The notes beneath the pieces are model-generated. The model saw nothing but the letters and a program-made list of their open reading frames with translations. It made no database searches and had not been told where the DNA came from. Of a stretch of DNA of 64,000 nt, positions 55,756 to 63,913 are shown piece after piece; the stretch's first letter is position 1, and each line of letters opens with the position of its first letter. This stretch comes from an uncultured Clostridia bacterium (lineage in GTDB: Bacteria > Bacillota > Clostridia > Christensenellales > Pumilibacteraceae). Made by a program: the position numbers and the translations under genes. The stretch spans positions 15,502 through 79,501 of the forward strand of contig CAMUAL010000003.1 in assembly GCA_947086925.1 (NCBI GenBank). The letters run 5' to 3'.

Positions 55756-56409
55756 ATGGAACAGTCTAACGTAGAAATGATTACAAAGCTCGTAATCGAG
55801 GCACTTGAAAATAAAACCGTAAAAGGCTATGCCGTTCCCATAGGCGTAAGCGCAAGGCACGTTCATCTTACGCAAGCCGACGTTGAAACGCTTTTCGGAA
55901 GCGGCTATAAACTCACCAAAAAGAAAGACCTTATGGGCGGCCAGTACGCCGCCAACGAAACGGTTACTATCGTGGGCTTAAAGCTAAGAGCGATAGAAAA
56001 CGTGCGCGTGCTCGGACCCGTTCGCAAGGCAAGTCAGGTAGAGGTTTCGGCAACCGACACTTTGAAGCTCGGCATAAAAGCTCCTATTCGCGAGTCGGGC
56101 AATCTCAAAGGCAGTGCGCCTATTGCCATAGTCGGACCCAAAGGTGCGGTTTATCTTAACGAGGGTTGTATCATTGCAAAGCGTCATATACATATGTCGC
56201 CTGCCGACGCAAAAGCGGCGGGAGTGAGCGACGGCGACATTGTTTCGGTAAGCGTCGATAACGAGCGCGGAACAATTTTCAACAACGTGCAGATACGCGT
56301 TGACGAAAGCTATACGCTTGAAATGCACATCGACACCGACGAGGCGAACGCCGCAAAAATATCGACGGGTGCTTTGGCTGTAATCATACGTGACAGAGGT
56401 GCTATATGA
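55756..56409 (+). CDS. pduL: Phosphate propanoyltransferase PduL with encapsulation peptide
   Basis: PduL converts propionyl-CoA and phosphate to propionyl phosphate and frees CoA inside the compartment. The 217 residues start with an amphipathic helix (SNVEMITKLVIEALENK), a lumen-targeting peptide. The duplicated beta-barrel carries zinc-binding histidine motifs VSARHVHLTQADVE and AKRHIHMSPADAKAAG. The C-terminus has LEMHIDTDEANAA. The stop overlaps the vertex protein gene by four bases (ATGA). AAGGAA precedes the ATG. Confidence 0.95.
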   Translation: MEQSNVEMITKLVIEALENKTVKGYAVPIGVSARHVHLTQADVETLFGSGYKLTKKKDLMGGQYAANETVTIVGLKLRAIENVRVLGPVRKASQVEVSATDTLKLGIKAPIRESGNLKGSAPIAIVGPKGAVYLNEGCIIAKRHIHMSPADAKAAGVSDGDIVSVSVDNERGTIFNNVQIRVDESYTLEMHIDTDEANAAKISTGALAVIIRDRGAI

Positions 56410-56663
56410 TAATAGGAAAAGTCGTAGGGTCGGTCGTTTCCACACGCAAGTGCGAAAACCTTACGGGCAGTAAGTTTATGATTATCGAGCCCGTGCCGAG
56501 CCTTAAAATAGAGAACCGCATAGTTGCGGTTGACCGCGTGGGCGCGGGTATAGGCGAGTACGTGCTTGTAACAACGGGAAGCGCGGCACGCGTAGACGCG
56601 CCGTCCGTTCCCGTAGATGCGGCGATTGTAGGAATAATCGACGACGGAAGCAATTTGGAATAA
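56406..56663 (+). CDS. BMC vertex protein, EutN/CcmL/PduN family
   Basis: This 85-residue pentamer-forming protein closes the vertices of the shell. It starts MIIGKVVGSVVSTRKCENLT and contains IEPVPSLKIENRIVAVDRVG and GEYVLVTTGSAAR, all typical of the EutN/CcmL fold. It ends IVGIIDDGSNLE. It overlaps pduL by four bases, implying coupled translation. As the only pentamer gene in the locus, it is needed for a closed shell. Confidence 0.95.
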   Translation: MIIGKVVGSVVSTRKCENLTGSKFMIIEPVPSLKIENRIVAVDRVGAGIGEYVLVTTGSAARVDAPSVPVDAAIVGIIDDGSNLE

Positions 56664-56681
56664 TAATTATAATATACGGCG

Positions 56682-58061
56682 GTGTCAACCCGTGGTAACG
56701 ACAATACGGGCAACATGCCGTTTTTGCGTATGAAAATGAGTATCGAAGAAATAAAAAATATATTACGCGACTGCGGAGTCGTAGGAGCAGGCGGGGCGGG
56801 TTTTCCGACATACGCCAAATTTGCCGCGGGCGCGGATACGCTTATACTCAACTGTGCCGAATGCGAACCGCTTTTAACGCTTCACCGTCAGTTGCTCGCA
56901 CAGAAAAGTTACGAAATTATTTCCACATTTTCCGAAATAGGTAAGGCGCTCGGCGTTAAAAAATGCGTAATAGGCATTAAAAGCGCGTACGTAAGCACGC
57001 TCGATGCCATAACGCCGATAGTCAAGAACTTCGACAACGTGGAAATAAAAACTCTTAAAGAAGTTTACCCCGCAGGCGACGAAATCGTGCTCATTTACGA
57101 AGTAACGGGGCGCGTTGTGGCGGCGGGAGCATTGCCCATTTCGCAAGGCGTTATAGTGAGTAACGTAGAAACCATATACAATGCACATATGGCAATACAT
57201 GAAAACGTACCCGTTACCGAAAAGCTTGTTACGGTGACGTGCGAAGTGCGCAAGCCGCAAACGGTAAAAGTTCCGTTGGGAACAACCGTAGCCGAGCTTA
57301 TAGACTACTGCGGCGGCGCAACGGTAGAAAACCCCGTGTTCGTGTCGGGCGGCGCAATGATGGGCAAAATCGTATCCGGCGGCGATGTAGTAACCAAAAC
57401 AACGAACGCAATTCTTGTTTTACCCGCCGAACACCCCGTAGTTAAAAGCAAACAAAGAAATCCCGTGTTCGATTCGCATCGGGCGGCGTCGGCGTGCTGT
57501 CAGTGCCGAATGTGTACCGAACTTTGTCCGCGCCATTTGCTCGGACACCCCATAGACCCTTCGCGTTTTATGCGGGCGGTGTCAAACCGAAATATGTCCG
57601 ATACCGAGGCGTATTTAAACGCTCAGTACTGTTCGGGTTGCGGCGTGTGCGAAACGTATTCGTGCATGCAGGGGCTTTCGCCTCGCGTGCTTTTATCGGT
57701 TGCGAAAAACGCTTTGAAAGCGGGCGGAATAAAACCCGAGCCGCATGAGCCTTCGCAAGCGCATCCCGCGCGCAGTGCGCGTTTTGTTCCCGTCGAGCGT
57801 CTTACCGCAAGACTCGGCTTGAATAAATATAATTTCGCTACTCCCATATCGGGTTATATGAAAGTAAAATCGGTGCGTTTACCGCTTAGTATGCACATAG
57901 GCGCGCCCTCTGTTGCGGTAGTGAACGAGGGCGATTACGTTAAAAAAGGTCAGATGGTTGCAAAAGCGAACAACGGACTCAGTGTGGCGATTCACTCGCC
58001 GATTGACGGAAAAGTCAAGTTTGCGGGCAAGGAAATAATAATACAGGATTGCGACTTATAA
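56682..58061 (+). CDS. PduS-like RnfC-family flavo/iron-sulfur electron transfer protein
   Basis: This protein probably shuttles electrons across or at the shell, oxidising NADH. It has the RnfC N-terminal NADH/FMN domain with GVVGAGGAGFPTYAKFA, an SLBB-like part (VKVPLGTTVAELIDYCGG), and two 4Fe-4S motifs (CCQCRMCTELCPRH and CSGCGVCETYSC). A lipoyl-like C-terminal region follows (VAIHSPIDGKVKF). The frame opens at GTG 56682, but family members begin at about MSIEEIKNILRDCG; the ATGs at 56730 and 56736 are thus good alternatives. None has a strong ribosome site. It pairs with the PduT-like shell protein. Confidence 0.9.
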   Translation: MSTRGNDNTGNMPFLRMKMSIEEIKNILRDCGVVGAGGAGFPTYAKFAAGADTLILNCAECEPLLTLHRQLLAQKSYEIISTFSEIGKALGVKKCVIGIKSAYVSTLDAITPIVKNFDNVEIKTLKEVYPAGDEIVLIYEVTGRVVAAGALPISQGVIVSNVETIYNAHMAIHENVPVTEKLVTVTCEVRKPQTVKVPLGTTVAELIDYCGGATVENPVFVSGGAMMGKIVSGGDVVTKTTNAILVLPAEHPVVKSKQRNPVFDSHRAASACCQCRMCTELCPRHLLGHPIDPSRFMRAVSNRNMSDTEAYLNAQYCSGCGVCETYSCMQGLSPRVLLSVAKNALKAGGIKPEPHEPSQAHPARSARFVPVERLTARLGLNKYNFATPISGYMKVKSVRLPLSMHIGAPSVAVVNEGDYVKKGQMVAKANNGLSVAIHSPIDGKVKFAGKEIIIQDCDL

Positions 58062-58121
58062 TCGGCGGAGCGTCGGAGTAACAAAAGGGTTTCGTTTACA
58101 TGGAGGTCATATAACAACACT

Positions 58122-58670
58122 ATGGCAAAGGCAATAGCAGTATCGGAATATAAAACCGTATCGGCGGGCGTTACCGCGGCGGACGCTATGCTTAAAGCGG
58201 CGGACGTCGACGTAGTGGAAGCGGCAACGGTTTGCCCCGGCAAATACATAATAATAATCGCGGGCGAGATTAGCGCGGTAAAGGCGGCGAGCGATGCGGC
58301 AAAAGCGAGCTATCCCACTCAGCATATAGGCACATTCGTACTCGGCAATCCGCACGAGGGACTTTTCAATGCCATTTACGGAACAGCCGAAGTAAAGGAA
58401 CTGCGCGCGCTCGGAGTGCTCGAAACTTTCGACGTGGCAAGCATGCTTGTAGCCGCCGACAACGCGGCAAAAACTTCCGAAGTGGAGCTTATCGAGATGC
58501 GTCTTGCGCGCGGAATGTGCGGCAAAAGCTACGTTATGCTTACCGGCGAAGTTGCGGCGGTTCAGGCGGCAATCGACCGTGCGAAAAGCACCGCCGAAGC
58601 CGAGGGAATGTATCTTGACAGCAGCGTAATCGCGCGTCCCGATCGCAAACTTATAAGCTCGATTATTTAA
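58122..58670 (+). CDS. Tandem BMC-domain trimeric shell protein, PduT-like
   Basis: This 182-residue protein has two BMC domains (about 1-92 and 93-182). Cys38 in AATVCPGKYIIII lies at the pore, at exactly the position of the Cys that ligates a 4Fe-4S cluster in PduT trimers. It likely passes electrons between the PduS-like protein and the outside. The second domain has LGVLETFDVASMLVAADNAA and ARGMCGKSYVMLTGEVAAV. TGGAGG lies upstream of the ATG. Downstream is the regulator gene with a short gap. Confidence 0.93.
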   Translation: MAKAIAVSEYKTVSAGVTAADAMLKAADVDVVEAATVCPGKYIIIIAGEISAVKAASDAAKASYPTQHIGTFVLGNPHEGLFNAIYGTAEVKELRALGVLETFDVASMLVAADNAAKTSEVELIEMRLARGMCGKSYVMLTGEVAAVQAAIDRAKSTAEAEGMYLDSSVIARPDRKLISSII

Positions 58671-58756
58671 ATTTAAACCACGTTTAAAGCCGTTAAAACA
58701 ACAAACATTTAAATCCGTTATATTTTTAACTACAACTAAATGCAGGAGGAGAGTGT

Positions 58757-59530
58757 ATGCTTGCAATCGAGAGAAGGAATCAAATACTTGAACAGTTGCA
58801 ACGCGAAAAACGCGTAGTTGTAAGCGAACTCAGCGCGTTTTTCGGTGTGAGCGAAGAAACCATACGTCGCGACCTTGAAAAGCTTTCGGAAGACGGATTC
58901 GTTGTCAAAACTTACGGAGGCGCGGTGCTTAACGAGGATAACGTGGTTGACATGCCGTTCGTTATACGCAAAAACACCAACGTGGCGGAAAAGCAGATAA
59001 TAGGCAAACTGATAGCCGGCATGATTAACGACGGCGAACAAATCGTTATGGACGCAAGCTCCACGGTTGCGGGAACGGCGCGTTATCTTAAAGCAAAAAG
59101 CAATTTAACCATAGTAACAAACTCGGTTGAAATTCTTATAGAAATGAGCGACGTAAGCGGCTTTAACGTCATTTCTACTGGCGGTGTGCTTAAAGAGGGT
59201 ACGCTGTCGCTCACCGGGGCGCAGGTAGACCGCAGTTATGCTTCGTATAACGTAGATACGGCTGTGTTTTCCTGCAAGGGTATAGACGTAAATTCGGGCA
59301 TTACCGATTCAAACGAAACCAACGCATACATAAAGCAGACGCTTTTGTCGTCGGCAAGGCGTAAGGTTTTGGCAATAGACCACACCAAATTCGGCAAAAC
59401 TGCACTTGTGCGCATATGTGCGCTTAAAGACATAACGCATGTAGTTACCGACGTTAAGCCGTCGGACGAGTGGCTTGCGATACTTTCGGATAGCGATATT
59501 ACTTGCGTTTATCCGAAAAATATAATATAA
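58757..59530 (+). CDS. DeoR-family transcriptional regulator
   Basis: This 257-residue repressor has an N-terminal winged helix (RRNQILEQLQREKRVVVSEL then SEETIRRDLEKL) and a DeoRC sugar-phosphate-binding domain (VMDASSTVAGTARYL, STGGVLKEGTLSLTGAQVDR and VLAIDHTKFGKTAL). Members usually sense phosphorylated sugars, such as fuculose-1-phosphate in FucR-like proteins. Given the ACCACA motifs in the two locus promoters, it is the natural candidate regulator. AGGAGGAGAG precedes the ATG. The ParA-type gene begins seven bases after the stop. Confidence 0.93.
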   Translation: MLAIERRNQILEQLQREKRVVVSELSAFFGVSEETIRRDLEKLSEDGFVVKTYGGAVLNEDNVVDMPFVIRKNTNVAEKQIIGKLIAGMINDGEQIVMDASSTVAGTARYLKAKSNLTIVTNSVEILIEMSDVSGFNVISTGGVLKEGTLSLTGAQVDRSYASYNVDTAVFSCKGIDVNSGITDSNETNAYIKQTLLSSARRKVLAIDHTKFGKTALVRICALKDITHVVTDVKPSDEWLAILSDSDITCVYPKNII

Positions 59531-59537
59531 TAACAAT

Positions 59538-60323
59538 ATGAGTACAAAAGTAATAGCATTCGCAAACAACAAAGGCGGGAGCGGAAAGAGTACAAGCTGT
59601 TCGTGTATAGCGGCTGCGCTTAGTAAGCAAAACAAGCGCGTGCTGTGTATTGACGGCGATATGCAGCTTAATCTTACGCTTTCGTTTTTTTCGGAAGAAG
59701 CGGCTTTCGAGTTTGCCAAAAGCGATTTTAATACGTATACGCTTCTTACGCGCGACGCAAAAGCCGAGAACTGCATACGCAAAACGGAATACGAAAATAT
59801 CGACGTTTTGCCGTCAAGCACTCTTATGTCGGGCGTCGAATACGAGCTGTTTACAAAATGGCAGAGAGAAAGCATATTAAAACGTGCCGTCGACGGCATA
59901 AAAGAATCGGGCAGTTACGATTACATATTACTCGACGCTCCGCCCACTCTCGGCTGTTTGGTTATGAACATGCTTGTGTGCGCGGATTACGTAATAGTTC
60001 CGTTAGAGGCAAGTCCTTGGGGCTTGTTCGGATTAGCCAACATGTTTGACTTTATAAACAGCGTAAAAAGCATTAACCCCGAGCTAAGCGTACTCGGCGT
60101 GCTCGTTACAAAAGTTGATACGCGTAAAAACTACTTCAAGCAAACTCTCAGCGACTTAAAAGCACTCGACAACGTGCATGTGTTCGGCGAGGTTATAAGG
60201 CTCGACAGCTCGATAGAGTGGGCGCAGGACAATTCCAAACCCGTTATTTTTTATCGTCCTTCGTCACGCGCAAGCAAAGAATTTGAGGCGGTAGCACAAG
60301 AAATAATATCGCTTACCGAGTAA
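59538..60323 (+). CDS. ParA/Soj-type ATPase, candidate microcompartment positioning factor
   Basis: This 261-residue ParA-family ATPase has deviant Walker A NNKGGSGKST (signature Lys12, Lys18), the switch I region DGDMQLNLTLSFF, and Walker B-like DYILLDAPPTLGCLV. The C-terminal helix has positive residues fit for non-specific DNA binding (RPSSRASKE). There is no DNA-binding domain or parB partner, as plasmid or chromosomal ParA would have. Its location directly behind the DeoR gene and in front of a small basic protein suggests it moves a large cargo, as McdA does for carboxysomes. Unlike cyanobacterial McdA, it keeps the signature lysine. Confidence 0.9.
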   Translation: MSTKVIAFANNKGGSGKSTSCSCIAAALSKQNKRVLCIDGDMQLNLTLSFFSEEAAFEFAKSDFNTYTLLTRDAKAENCIRKTEYENIDVLPSSTLMSGVEYELFTKWQRESILKRAVDGIKESGSYDYILLDAPPTLGCLVMNMLVCADYVIVPLEASPWGLFGLANMFDFINSVKSINPELSVLGVLVTKVDTRKNYFKQTLSDLKALDNVHVFGEVIRLDSSIEWAQDNSKPVIFYRPSSRASKEFEAVAQEIISLTE

Positions 60324-60366
60324 GCAAGGCGGCAATTCCGCGAACATATAAGAGAGGTACATAATC

Positions 60367-60603
60367 ATGGCAGTAGGAAAACAGAGTTTGGGACGTGTGG
60401 CACAGTCGGGAGTAATAGGCGCGACTTCGCCCGCCGTAACGGCGGAAGCGGAAAAGCAAGCCGCCCCCGCACCCAAAGCGGCAAAAAAGACCGTAGCAAA
60501 AGAAACCGCGGCAACTAAAACCGCAGTTAAAGAAGTTAAAAATACTTCGGCTGTAAATAAAATTTACGCAGTGGGAGATAAGCTCCCCGAATATCTGCTT
60601 TAA
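60367..60603 (+). CDS. Small basic low-complexity protein, candidate ParA partner (McdB-like role)
   Basis: No family is recognised. The 78 residues split into three parts. The N-terminus MAVGKQSLGRVAQSGVIG resembles the basic ParA-stimulating tails of ParB proteins (GLGRGLxALL type). A central Ala/Lys/Thr/Pro stretch (about 22-60) is disordered and lysine-rich. The C-terminus VNKIYAVGDKLPEYLL looks like a short conserved binding motif. AGAGAGG precedes the ATG 43 bases after the ParA-type gene. By position and build it could bridge the ATPase to the microcompartment shell. This role is inferred, not shown. Confidence 0.65.
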   Translation: MAVGKQSLGRVAQSGVIGATSPAVTAEAEKQAAPAPKAAKKTVAKETAATKTAVKEVKNTSAVNKIYAVGDKLPEYLL

Positions 60604-60639
60604 TAAATCGGTTTCGGCGTAGTCGGTTAAACTGTTAAT

Positions 60640-62127
60640 ATGGAGAAAGACTGCGGAATTTTACTGCATATTTCAAGCTTGCCGTCGCCTTACGCAATAG
60701 GCGACTTAGGGCAGTCGGCATACGACTTTGCCGACTTTTTGCATGCCTCGGGGCAATCGTATTGGCAGGTGTTACCGCTCGGGCCCACTTCTTACGGCGA
60801 TTCGCCGTATCAGTCACCCTCGGCTTTTGCCGGCAATCCTTACTTTATAAGTTTGGATTTTTTGTATAAAGACGGGCTTATCACGCGGCAGGAACTCGAA
60901 AGCGAATACTGCGAAAACAGAAAATTCACCGATTACGGCAGACTGTTCGATACGCGCCTGTCGGTACTTAAAAAAGCGTTTGCGCGTTTCGACGTCGGCG
61001 ATTCCGAATTTTCGGAATTTAAAAAATCAAATGCGGATTGGCTGAATCCGTACGCGCTTTTCGCCGCTCTGAAAAATCGTTTCGGCTTGCGTCCGCATTG
61101 GCAGTGGGACGACGAGTATCGCGATTATAACGGCGACGCTGTAAAAAGATTCGCCGAGGAACACAAGTCCGAACTCGACTTTGCGTGTTTTTTGCAGTTC
61201 GAATTCGACGTTCAGTGGCGCAATTTAAAACAATACGTAAATTCGCTAGGCATAAAAATAATAGGCGACGCACCCATTTACGCGGCTTACGACAGCGCCG
61301 ATTTTTTTGAAAATCCACGTCGTTTTGCGGTGGACGAAAACAGTAATCTTACCGCCGTTGCGGGAGTGCCGCCCGATTATTTTTCGGCGGACGGTCAGCT
61401 TTGGGGCAATCCGCTTTATAATTGGGATTATTTGCGTAATCAGGGTTACGACTATTGGATTAAGCGTATAGAGCGTCAGATGCGACTGTGCGACCGACTG
61501 AGAATCGACCACTTCCGCGGTTTTTGCGCTTATTATTCGGTTGCGGCAGATGCGCAGAACGCAAGAAACGGCGAGTGGAAACAAGGACCGGGCATAGAGC
61601 TTTTTAAAGCCGTGCAAAACGCGGTTGAAAACGTCGATATAATCGCGGAAGATTTGGGCGTGGATTCGCAGGATTTGCGTGAGCTTATACGCGCATGCGG
61701 TTATCCGGGCATGAAAGTTCTTCAATTCGGATACGACGGCGAGGCGGCATATAACGCACATGCCGTGAATAATTTTACGCGTAATACTGTGGGTTACACG
61801 GGAACTCACGATAACGACACCGCCGAAGGATGGTTTAAGTCGCTTAATGCGGATATGCGTCGCAGAGTAAAAAGCCGTCTTCCGCGCAATGTCAAAAGCG
61901 TAAGCCGCGCAATGATTTGTTCGCTTTACGGCTCGAAGTCGCAAACGGTTATCGTGCCCATGCAGGATTGGCTCGGGGAGGGCAGTGCGGCGCGTATGAA
62001 CACACCGGGGGTGGCTCACGGAAATTGGCGTTACAGAATAGAGAATATCCCCGATTCCGAGCTGAGCAGTCTTATACTCGGAATTGCCGCAAAATATAAG
62101 CGGACGTCGTCGGAGCGTTCAAGTTGA
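60640..62127 (+). CDS. malQ: 4-alpha-glucanotransferase (amylomaltase)
   Basis: MalQ (GH77) transfers glucan segments between maltodextrins and is used in glycogen or starch metabolism. The 495 residues open with GILLHISSLPSPYAIGDLG and YWQVLPLGPTSYGDSPYQSP. The catalytic nucleophile is in LRIDHFRGFCAYY and the acid/base in DIIAEDLGVD. GYTGTHDNDTAEGWF and the C-terminal MNTPGVAHGNWRYR complete the barrel. The stop overlaps the next gene by one codon frame (TTGA). No strong ribosome site is visible. Confidence 0.96.
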   Translation: MEKDCGILLHISSLPSPYAIGDLGQSAYDFADFLHASGQSYWQVLPLGPTSYGDSPYQSPSAFAGNPYFISLDFLYKDGLITRQELESEYCENRKFTDYGRLFDTRLSVLKKAFARFDVGDSEFSEFKKSNADWLNPYALFAALKNRFGLRPHWQWDDEYRDYNGDAVKRFAEEHKSELDFACFLQFEFDVQWRNLKQYVNSLGIKIIGDAPIYAAYDSADFFENPRRFAVDENSNLTAVAGVPPDYFSADGQLWGNPLYNWDYLRNQGYDYWIKRIERQMRLCDRLRIDHFRGFCAYYSVAADAQNARNGEWKQGPGIELFKAVQNAVENVDIIAEDLGVDSQDLRELIRACGYPGMKVLQFGYDGEAAYNAHAVNNFTRNTVGYTGTHDNDTAEGWFKSLNADMRRRVKSRLPRNVKSVSRAMICSLYGSKSQTVIVPMQDWLGEGSAARMNTPGVAHGNWRYRIENIPDSELSSLILGIAAKYKRTSSERSS

Positions 62128-63104
62128 AAAGATTGCTTGATTGGATTAAACGTCCTCACGGTTGGACGCTTGTGCTTTTTTATTTTATCGCCGCCGCTTG
62201 CATAGCGGGAGCGATAGTTTTTTCCGTGGTAGGGAAATCCGCAGGATACGCGTATATCGCTTATATATTTTACGCGCTTGCCGCAATTACTTTGGGTTAT
62301 ACCGTTTATACGATTGTAATTTTCGCCCCTATTGCAAAGCAAAAGATAATAGCGTTAATGAAGAAGAACGAGTTTACCGGCAAAATGTACGCGCAGTACG
62401 GCTATCGCACGATTATTTTTGCCATAGGCTCGTTTACTTTAAGCGTGGCAAACGCCGTAATCAACGGCAGTATAGGTATTATCAATTTTTCGGTATGGTA
62501 CTTTGCGCTCGGCATTTATTATCTTTTGCTTGCCGTAATGCGCGGAGGAGTTCTTGTGTATTATCGTAAGAAAAAGCGTTATACTCAAACCGAATCTCCG
62601 CGTGAAATGTGCATGCGCGCAGCGGGTAAGTACACCATGTGCGGCATGGGACTCATTCTTTTGCCGATAGCGCTTACGGGCGTTATAATCGAAACAATAG
62701 TGTCCGACCGCGCGTTTGTGCGTTCGGGTATGATGATATACGTTTCGGCTGTTTACACGGTATGGAAAATCACCATGGGCATATATAACTTTTTCAAGGC
62801 GCGCAGGGGCGACGAGCTTACTGTGCGCGCAATACGCAACGTGAATCTTGCCGACGCTTATGTTTCGGTGCTTGCCTTGCAAACGGCAATGTTCCACGAA
62901 TTTTCGCCCGAGGAGAGCTTCGGACTTGCAAACACGTTTACGGCGTCGGCTGCGGGAATACTTACGGGCGCACTCGGAATATACATGATTGTAAAAGGCA
63001 TACAGCGCAAACGTATTCTTAAAAACATGACCGACGACGAGTTCGAAAACAGCGACTTCAACAAGCCGAGCGTTTATAAAAAAGTTAAAAGCGAGGAGGA
63101 TTAA
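62124..63104 (+). CDS. Membrane protein of unknown function
   Basis: This 326-residue protein has about eight hydrophobic helices, for example WTLVLFYFIAAACIAGAIVF, IAYIFYALAAITLGYTVYTI and AAGILTGALGIYMIVKGI. A charged C-terminal tail (KRILKNMTDDEFENSDFNK) lies in the cytoplasm. I do not recognise a family or a catalytic motif. The start is TTG overlapping the malQ stop, supported by GGAG eight bases upstream; the frame is otherwise open and well conserved in codon use. The metallo-beta-lactamase-fold gene follows after two bases, so the two are probably functionally tied. Confidence 0.75.
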   Translation: MKRLLDWIKRPHGWTLVLFYFIAAACIAGAIVFSVVGKSAGYAYIAYIFYALAAITLGYTVYTIVIFAPIAKQKIIALMKKNEFTGKMYAQYGYRTIIFAIGSFTLSVANAVINGSIGIINFSVWYFALGIYYLLLAVMRGGVLVYYRKKKRYTQTESPREMCMRAAGKYTMCGMGLILLPIALTGVIIETIVSDRAFVRSGMMIYVSAVYTVWKITMGIYNFFKARRGDELTVRAIRNVNLADAYVSVLALQTAMFHEFSPEESFGLANTFTASAAGILTGALGIYMIVKGIQRKRILKNMTDDEFENSDFNKPSVYKKVKSEED

Positions 63105-63106
63105 AC

Positions 63107-63913
63107 GTGTACTTTAACGGCGATAAACTTTATATGTTTCCATCGTTTACTCAGTCGCAGTGCATGGGATTTTTACTTTCGGGCGGCGGTTGTGTAATAG
63201 GTATCGACAGTTGCACCGGAGGGGAGACGGATTTGATAGAATCCGAAATAATGAGTTTGGGCGGCAAAGTGGATTGTTGGTTTCTCACTCATGCTCACTT
63301 CGACCACATAGACGGCTTACGCGAGCTGTTGGAGCGCGGCAGAATAAAGGTAGAAAAAATATACTGTAATTTTCCGGAAATTCCCGAAATCGAACGTATG
63401 GAAACCGCCGACGGCGGACGAAGCGTTAAAAGCGCGGTTAAGCTTAGCGAGCTGATAAAAGAGCGCGGCATAAATGTAATAAAACCCGAAAAAGGCAAGA
63501 ACATCAGAGTGGGGCATTTTAACGTGTTGCCGCTTACCGACGGTAGCGGACATTACGAAACGCTCAATCCCACTTCGATTGTATACCGAGTAGACACAAA
63601 CGGCAAAAGCATACTGTTTTTGGGCGACACCGAGGAGAGCCACGAGGATAAAATATTAAAGGAATTTCCCGATAAAATATCATGTCCGATAGTACAAACG
63701 GCGCACCACGGTCAGCACGGCGTCTCCGAGCGCTTCTACAACGCCGTAACACCCGAGGCGGCGTTATGGTGTACCCCCGATTGGCTATGGAACAACGACA
63801 TAGGCAACGGCTTTAACACTGGACCTTTTGCGACGATAGAAACCCGTTTATGGCTTGAAAAACTTAACGTCGTAAACTTACGCCCCACAAACGAAACTTT
63901 GATAATAGAGTAA
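63107..63913 (+). CDS. Metallo-beta-lactamase-fold hydrolase, ComEC/Rec2-like type
   Basis: This 268-residue protein has the MBL zinc motif THAHFDHIDG, then LFLGDTEES and AHHGQHGVS, which carry the further zinc ligands. The pattern matches the MBL domain of ComEC-related proteins and other phosphodiester or small-molecule hydrolases. No signal peptide, so it is cytoplasmic. The substrate is unknown. The start is GTG with a strong GAGGAGGA site seven bases upstream, directly behind the membrane protein stop. The last 87 bases after it hold no recognisable feature. Confidence 0.82.
   Translation: MYFNGDKLYMFPSFTQSQCMGFLLSGGGCVIGIDSCTGGETDLIESEIMSLGGKVDCWFLTHAHFDHIDGLRELLERGRIKVEKIYCNFPEIPEIERMETADGGRSVKSAVKLSELIKERGINVIKPEKGKNIRVGHFNVLPLTDGSGHYETLNPTSIVYRVDTNGKSILFLGDTEESHEDKILKEFPDKISCPIVQTAHHGQHGVSERFYNAVTPEAALWCTPDWLWNNDIGNGFNTGPFATIETRLWLEKLNVVNLRPTNETLIIE

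Noticed and set aside
59538..60323. Chromosome-partition ParA (Soj) or plasmid ParA
   Set aside because: No parB, parS-like repeats, rsm/gid or replication genes are near; the microcompartment context is a better explanation, though not proven.
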